In this document: positions 59,997-64,000 of the stretch, piece after piece | Layout of the letters: each line of letters begins with the position of its first letter | How positions within the stretch are numbered: position 1 is the stretch's first letter | Origin: Halobacillus alkaliphilus | Lineage (GTDB): Bacteria; Bacillota; Bacilli; Bacillales; Halobacillaceae | Length of the DNA stretch: 64,000 nt | Reading direction: 5' to 3' | Assembly: GCF_900113125.1 (NCBI RefSeq) | Contig: NZ_FOOG01000014.1 | Span: forward strand, 1-64,000 | Translations under genes and position numbers: made by a program | Notes under the pieces: model-generated | What the model saw: only the letters and a program-made list of their open reading frames with translations | Told to the model about the DNA's origin: nothing | Database searches by the model: none

Positions 59997-61205
59997 ATGC
60001 TTCATAATCCAACAGGAAAAGAGCGTCTGGGCCTGGCTTTGCTTCTAGGTATGCTTGGAATTCTAGGTCCGCTCAATATAGATATGTATTTACCAAGCTT
60101 CCCGGGGATTGCTTCGGATTTAAACGCGACCGCTTCGCTCGTCCAGCTGAGTTTAACGGCTTGCTTAATCGGACTTGCGATCGGTCAGATAGTGGTAGGG
60201 CCGATTAGTGATGCCCAGGGCAGGAGGAAGCCTCTGCTGCTGTTTATATTCTTATTTGCGGTTGCTTCCCTGCTTTGTGCGCTCGCTCCTAATATCTACA
60301 TATTAGTGTTAGCACGATTTATTCAAGGATTCACTGCTTCTGCAGGTGTTGTCCTCTCCCGCGCGGTTGTGCGTGATGTTTTCGATGGAAGAGAGCTTAC
60401 TAAGTTCTTTGCTCTGTTAATGGTCATTAATGCTACAGCTCCCATGATTGCACCCATGACAGGGGGAGCTATTTTGCTATTACCATTTGCAACATGGCAT
60501 ACAATTTTTTATTTTCTCTGCCTGCTAGGTTTGATCATCGTGTCGACGATAGCCTTGAAGTTAAAAGAAACCCTGCCGCCGGAAAAGCGAATTCCAAGTT
60601 CAATTCGGGAGTCCGTAAAAACGATTGGGAGGCTGATAAAGGATCGTTCCTTTATTGGTTATGCGCTAACGATCGGATTTGTTCACGGAGGCAGCTTTGC
60701 GTATGTTTCAGGAACTCCGTTTGTGTATCAGGGTATTTACGGTGTGTCTCCTCAGGTTTTCAGTGTACTGTTTGGTATCAATGGTCTGGCGATTATTACG
60801 GGCAGCTTTCTTATTGGCCGCCTGGGAGGCATTATTCATGAGAGAAGCCTGCTTCGCGCAGCTGTTATTACGGCCGTAAGTGCCACCTCATTTCTTTTAG
60901 TTATGACGATTATTGAAGGGCCTCTGGCTTCGCTTGTTATTCCTATTTTTATATACATGACGGCTATGGGAATGGTTTTGACCAGTACGTTCACGCTTGC
61001 CATGGAGCATCAAGGGCATCGGGCGGGGAGTGCGAGTGCTGTTTTAGGGATGCTTCCTCTATTGTTTGGATCGATGGTTTCTCCGCTTGTCGGTCTTGAT
61101 GAAAGTACCGCCGTTCCAATGGGAGCCACATTATTTATTACCGCCTCTATTGGTTCGATTGCTTTCTTTACGCTAACGAGTAAAAATCAAGCCGCACAAG
61201 AATAA
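59997..61205 (+). CDS. Bcr/CflA family multidrug MFS transporter
   Basis: A protein of about 402 residues with twelve helices. GILGPLNIDMYLPSFPGIAS in helix 1 (MYLPS), IGQIVVGPISDAQGRRKPLL and LARFIQGFTASAGVVLSRAVVRD are signatures of the Bcr/CflA drug:H+ antiporter group. Start: ATG at 59997 has AAAGGTG 10 bp upstream; the ATG at 59988 is only 3 bp from it. Exports bicyclomycin, chloramphenicol or similar compounds in relatives. The 290-bp gap before it shows no other gene. Confidence 0.92.
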   Translation: MLHNPTGKERLGLALLLGMLGILGPLNIDMYLPSFPGIASDLNATASLVQLSLTACLIGLAIGQIVVGPISDAQGRRKPLLLFIFLFAVASLLCALAPNIYILVLARFIQGFTASAGVVLSRAVVRDVFDGRELTKFFALLMVINATAPMIAPMTGGAILLLPFATWHTIFYFLCLLGLIIVSTIALKLKETLPPEKRIPSSIRESVKTIGRLIKDRSFIGYALTIGFVHGGSFAYVSGTPFVYQGIYGVSPQVFSVLFGINGLAIITGSFLIGRLGGIIHERSLLRAAVITAVSATSFLLVMTIIEGPLASLVIPIFIYMTAMGMVLTSTFTLAMEHQGHRAGSASAVLGMLPLLFGSMVSPLVGLDESTAVPMGATLFITASIGSIAFFTLTSKNQAAQE

Positions 61206-61208
61206 ATA

Positions 61209-61246
61209 AAAGATCCAGACGCTTTGCACGTGTCTGGGTCTTTTTA
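61209..61246 (+). terminator. Terminator of the Bcr/CflA gene
   Basis: AAAGATCCAGAC pairs with GTCTGGGTCTTT (one G-U) around GCTTTGCACGT, followed by TT. Confidence 0.85.
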
Positions 61247-61347
61247 GTTTGAGACAAGGCAAATTATAAAATTTTTCGTACTATTTTTGTTAAAATAAAC
61301 GAATGGGCTAAATAATAAACAAATCATAATATAAGGAGAGTTTGACG

Positions 61348-61815
61348 ATGAACGAAGAGGCGCGGACACTTAAGGAGAAACTGACCGGGGTTTGGAAACT
61401 CGTTAATTATCAAGTGACAGATTCGAGGGGCGTATCAAATCATCCAATGGGTAAAGATGCCTCTGGAATCGCGATTTATCACGAAGATGGATATATGTCT
61501 GTTCAAATTATGAGTTCAGGCCGGCTTGCTTATGCAGCAGGAGGTATCCATACGGGTCCGACCAAGGCGGTCGCAGCAGCTGCTAAAGGATATCTAGCCT
61601 ACTCTGGGACATACGAAATAGATTCTGGGAAAAGTATGGTGGAGCACTATATGACGGTAAGCTTGAATCCGAACTGGGAAGGCGATACGCAGCCGCGGTA
61701 TGTTCAATTTGAAGGAGACCGATTGATTATTAACAGCCAGCCGGTTTTTATTCAAGGGCAGGAAAAGAATACACAATTAATTTGGGAAAGAGCAGACTCA
61801 TCCTCAAAAAATTAG
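61348..61815 (+). CDS. Lipocalin-like domain protein
   Basis: A 155-residue protein. LTGVWKLVNYQVTDSRG near the N-terminus, IAIYHEDGYMSVQIMSSGR, AYSGTYEIDSGKSMVEHYMT and LIINSQPVFIQGQE make the beta-barrel pattern of the lipocalin-like (PF13924-type) family. ATG at 61348 has AAGGAGAG upstream; a TTG two codons earlier is not needed. The function in this family is unknown. The stop codon TAG is the last thing before dispersed repeat R6, whose first bases GGCCCTGCACGACG begin directly at it, so the C-terminus may have been set by the repeat insertion. Confidence 0.82.
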   Translation: MNEEARTLKEKLTGVWKLVNYQVTDSRGVSNHPMGKDASGIAIYHEDGYMSVQIMSSGRLAYAAGGIHTGPTKAVAAAAKGYLAYSGTYEIDSGKSMVEHYMTVSLNPNWEGDTQPRYVQFEGDRLIINSQPVFIQGQEKNTQLIWERADSSSKN

Positions 61816-62022
61816 GCCCTGCACGACGCAGGGTCGTTCGACGTTGCCACACGAAGTGGCGTTCTTAGTCGAACTTCCGCTTGTAGCTCTGCCTTGGTCT
61901 TTAGTAGGACTAGGGTTGGTTAGGAAATGCCTCGCTTTCCTGCGGTCCTACACCCGTACACCAATATCTCGAAACTGGGCCTTACAGTATCCGGACCTAT
62001 TGTGGAAGAACTCGTTTATGAA
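61815..62022 (+). repeat. Dispersed repeat, copy R6 (head truncated)
   Basis: It starts at GGCCCTGCACGACGCAGGG, exactly at the lipocalin stop, and shares the hairpin GTTCGAC...GTCGAAC (61836-61874) with R3 almost base for base. After a variable part it ends with ATATCTCGAAACTGGGCCTT and ACAGTATCCGGACC, the family tail. The head (AAGCTCCCG to GCTTTCC) is missing. Confidence 0.82.
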
Positions 62023-62050
62023 TATCCATAATAATATTTAAGATAACCAA

Positions 62051-62091
62051 AATGAAAGGCGCTATTCTATTTAAGAATAGCGCCTTTCATT
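62051..62091. terminator. Strong bidirectional terminator before the acyl-CoA dehydrogenase gene
   Basis: AATGAAAGGCGCTATTCT at 62051-62068 pairs perfectly with the arm at 62074-62091. T/A tracts lie on both sides. It ends the minus-strand acyl-CoA operon. Confidence 0.9.
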
Positions 62092-62097
62092 TTTTGA

Positions 62098-63291
62098 TCA
62101 ACAGTTAGACTGCCAGGCAGGAAGCGTTCGGCTTAGCGGTTTATCTTTCCGATAGCCAAGGACATACTCAGCTTGCATAATGGTGTGAATTTCTCTTGTA
62201 CCCTCGTAAATGACCGGGGCCTTAGAGTTACGCAAATAGCGTTCGACCGGATATTCATTGGAATAACCATAAGCTCCATGAATTTGAACAGCATCATCCG
62301 CTGCCTGATTAGCAAAATTACAGGCCTGCCATTTAGCAAGCGACGTTTCCCGCGTATTACGAACACCTTGATTTTTCATCTCCCCGGCCCGATAGACGAG
62401 GAGACGGCTCATTTGAAGACCAGCTTCCATATTCGCAATCATCTGCTGGACCAGCTGATGTCTTCCGATTTCCTTCCCGAATGTTTTACGCTCGTGGCAG
62501 TACTCAACACTTACTTCGAGACAAGCCATGATTTGACCACAAGCCCCGGCCGCCACAGTAAACCGGCCATTATCCAACGCAGCCATAGCAATCTTAAACC
62601 CGTCGCCGTCATTACCGACTAAGTTTTCCTTAGGCACACGGACTTGATCGAAAAATAATTCCCCTGTATTTCCGGCACGTATACCTAATTTCCCTTTGAT
62701 CCCTTTTGAAGAGAATCCTTTCATGGTTCGTTCCACGATGAAGGCTGAGATGCCGTGATGCTTTTTACTTTTGTCGGTATAGGCGAAAACGAGAAAATAA
62801 TCGGCCGTATCACAAAGGGAGATCCACGTCTTCTGCCCCGTAAGCACGTATGCGTCGCCATCGAGACGCGCAGTTGTCTGGAGTGCAGCCACGTCAGAGC
62901 CAGCCCCGGGTTCGGTAAGTCCGAACCCGCCTATTTTTTCACCCTTTGCCTGCGGAATTAAGTACCGCTGCTTTTGTTCATCCGTTCCCCATTGCAAAAG
63001 CGTCATACTGTTAAGACCAGTATGAACGGACACAGCGGTTCGAAAGGCCGTATCTCCACGCTCCAATTCTTCACATACGATAGCAAGGGAATTGTAGTCC
63101 ATGCCGCTTCCGCCATATTTTTCTGGAATACAGACGCCCATCAGACCTAAGTCAGCCAGCTTTTTTAACAAGTTTGAATCAAATTTTCCCTTCGCATCCC
63201 ATTCTCCGATATACGGCATAATTTCCTTATCCACAAATCCACGCACTGTCTTGCGGAGCATGACCTGTTCTTCACTGAAATCAAAATCCAT
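62098..63291 (-). CDS. Acyl-CoA dehydrogenase
   Basis: A 397-residue FAD enzyme. FGLTEPGAGSDVAALQTTA and GQKTWISLCDTADYFLVFA are the flavin/substrate motifs. NGRFTVAAGACGQIMACLEV and RKTFGKEIGRHQLVQQMIAN lie in the C-terminal domain, with the catalytic glutamate in VIYEGTREIHTIMQAEYVLG near residue 375. It oxidises an acyl-CoA to the 2-enoyl form. AAGGAGAG precedes the ATG and overlaps the end of the CoA-transferase gene upstream (11 bp apart). The pair may form a short catabolic route; glutaryl-CoA type is possible but not shown. Confidence 0.94.
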   Translation of the reverse strand: MDFDFSEEQVMLRKTVRGFVDKEIMPYIGEWDAKGKFDSNLLKKLADLGLMGVCIPEKYGGSGMDYNSLAIVCEELERGDTAFRTAVSVHTGLNSMTLLQWGTDEQKQRYLIPQAKGEKIGGFGLTEPGAGSDVAALQTTARLDGDAYVLTGQKTWISLCDTADYFLVFAYTDKSKKHHGISAFIVERTMKGFSSKGIKGKLGIRAGNTGELFFDQVRVPKENLVGNDGDGFKIAMAALDNGRFTVAAGACGQIMACLEVSVEYCHERKTFGKEIGRHQLVQQMIANMEAGLQMSRLLVYRAGEMKNQGVRNTRETSLAKWQACNFANQAADDAVQIHGAYGYSNEYPVERYLRNSKAPVIYEGTREIHTIMQAEYVLGYRKDKPLSRTLPAWQSNC

Positions 63292-63302
63292 AAGATCTCT
63301 CC

Positions 63303-64000
63303 TTAAATAACGCTCATTTTTCGTAGTTCTTCAATTTCCACCATTTCGTAGCCCAGGGATTTAAGGATTTCTTCCGTATGTTCTCCTGGTTCTGGAGGAT
63401 GACGCTTCAGCTTCACCTTGGATCTGGATAGTTTCAACGGACTGCCGATCATTTTTATGGGGCCGGCTTTCGGATGCTCGGCTTTTAGAAACATATCTCT
63501 TTCTTTAAGCTGTGGATCGAGAAATAAGTCATCCAGCGTGTGGATCGGTCCAAATGGGATGTTGGCTCCCTGACATTTTTCCTTCCAATAATCTGTAGGT
63601 TTCTCAAGGAATCCTTCTTGTAAGAGCGGCACAAGCTCCTGTCTATGAGAGACTCGATTTGGATTCGTTCGAAAGCGAATATCTGCAGCAAGCTCGGGTT
63701 TTTGGATGATCTGACAGAGAGAAGCAAATTGGATGTCATTTCCAACAGCGATAACCATGTCACCATCCTTGGTTCGAAAGGTTTGATAGGGGACAATATT
63801 GGCATGATGATTCCCGAGTCTTCCTGGAATTTCACCGGACATTAAATAGTTGCTTCCTATATTAACAAGTGAACTGACAGCCGCATCGTATAATGATAAA
63901 TCAATTTGCTGGCCATAACCTGAGTGAGACCGCTCGAGTAAAGCAGCCTGAATGCCGATACAGGCATATAATCCCGTTAATATGTCTGTGATCGCAACAC
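63303..64000 (-). CDS. CaiB/BaiF family CoA-transferase (N-terminus outside window)
   Basis: The frame is open from the window edge to a stop at 63303, giving about 232 residues of a protein normally near 390-400. Visible parts are VAITDILTGLYACIGIQAAL, QQIDLSLYDAAVSSL (the Asp in this segment is the catalytic residue in formyl-CoA transferases), GRLGNHHANIVPYQTF and IGSPLKLSRSKVKLKRHPPE. Class III CoA-transferases move CoA between carboxylic acids. It lies 11 bp before the acyl-CoA dehydrogenase gene, probably as one operon. An ATG at 63842 is internal, not the start. Confidence 0.92.
   Translation of the reverse strand, partial: VAITDILTGLYACIGIQAALLERSHSGYGQQIDLSLYDAAVSSLVNIGSNYLMSGEIPGRLGNHHANIVPYQTFRTKDGDMVIAVGNDIQFASLCQIIQKPELAADIRFRTNPNRVSHRQELVPLLQEGFLEKPTDYWKEKCQGANIPFGPIHTLDDLFLDPQLKERDMFLKAEHPKAGPIKMIGSPLKLSRSKVKLKRHPPEPGEHTEEILKSLGYEMVEIEELRKMSVI

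Overview
The window looks like a chromosome segment of a low-to-moderate-GC Gram-positive rod of the family Bacillaceae, probably a salt-adapted genus such as Halobacillus or a relative. The reasons are AGGAGG-type ribosome sites with frequent GTG/TTG starts, lipoprotein signals, and gene neighbourhoods matching the Bacillus subtilis yfk/yfj region (yfkJ-yfkI-yfkH, a yfkF-sized MFS gene, yfkD, yfkC, pdaA, a yfjP-type glycosylase). A BCCT osmolyte transporter and a Na+/H+ antiporter-type protein are also present. The genus is an inference; the family is fairly secure.

Layout. 0-0.34 kb: the 3' end of a group II intron (maturase C-terminus, domains V/VI). 0.35-2.9 kb: a TetR-controlled ABC-2 exporter operon. 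3-5.6 kb: an SRAP protein and a GGDEF-EAL protein. 5.6-8.4 kb: the first dispersed repeat, a CPBP protease and an AGCS symporter. 8.4-12.2 kb: yfkJIH and a P1B-4 metal ATPase under a Fur-type box. 12.4-14.1 kb: an amino-acid binding protein and permease without an ATPase. 14.3-17.6 kb: the zinc regulon znuC-znuB-zur and znuA with Zur boxes. 17.6-22.2 kb: MFS, OsmC, a YczE-like protein, yfkD, yfkC. 22.5-26.5 kb: a BcrAB-like ABC transporter plus two-component system, bounded by a 43-bp imperfect direct repeat. 26.6-31.1 kb: two tiny proteins, an antiporter, pdaA, a long composite repeat, a DNA glycosylase. 31.3-40.4 kb: a PAS histidine kinase, a YitT-family protein, an acyl-CoA synthetase and small or unknown membrane proteins. 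40.6-44.4 kb: BCCT, a DUF3951-like protein, a DUF5694-like protein, an LLM flavoprotein. 44.6-50.4 kb: the mannitol operon mtlA-mtlR-mtlF-mtlD. 50.4-61.8 kb: PilZ, PepF, pterin dehydratase, SRPBCC, RluA, TypA, a YtkA lipoprotein, BshB2, a second YczE-like protein, Bcr/CflA, a lipocalin-like protein. 61.8-64 kb: a repeat, an acyl-CoA dehydrogenase and a truncated CoA-transferase.

How the parts work together. Zinc uptake and its repressor form a closed circuit with boxes at both znu promoters. The mannitol operon holds transporter, regulator, EIIA and dehydrogenase. The Bcr-like cassette pairs an exporter with its probable sensor/regulator. The exporter at 0.4 kb carries its own TetR repressor.

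I do not see a clear new defence or biosynthetic system. The most unusual things are: an EIICBB mannitol permease with two nearly identical IIB domains; a family of MITE-like intergenic repeats (six copies plus a remnant) with matching inverted ends; a second family of three near-identical perfect palindromes; and the direct repeats around the Bcr-like cassette. Coordinates and comparisons were made by eye; no database search was run.
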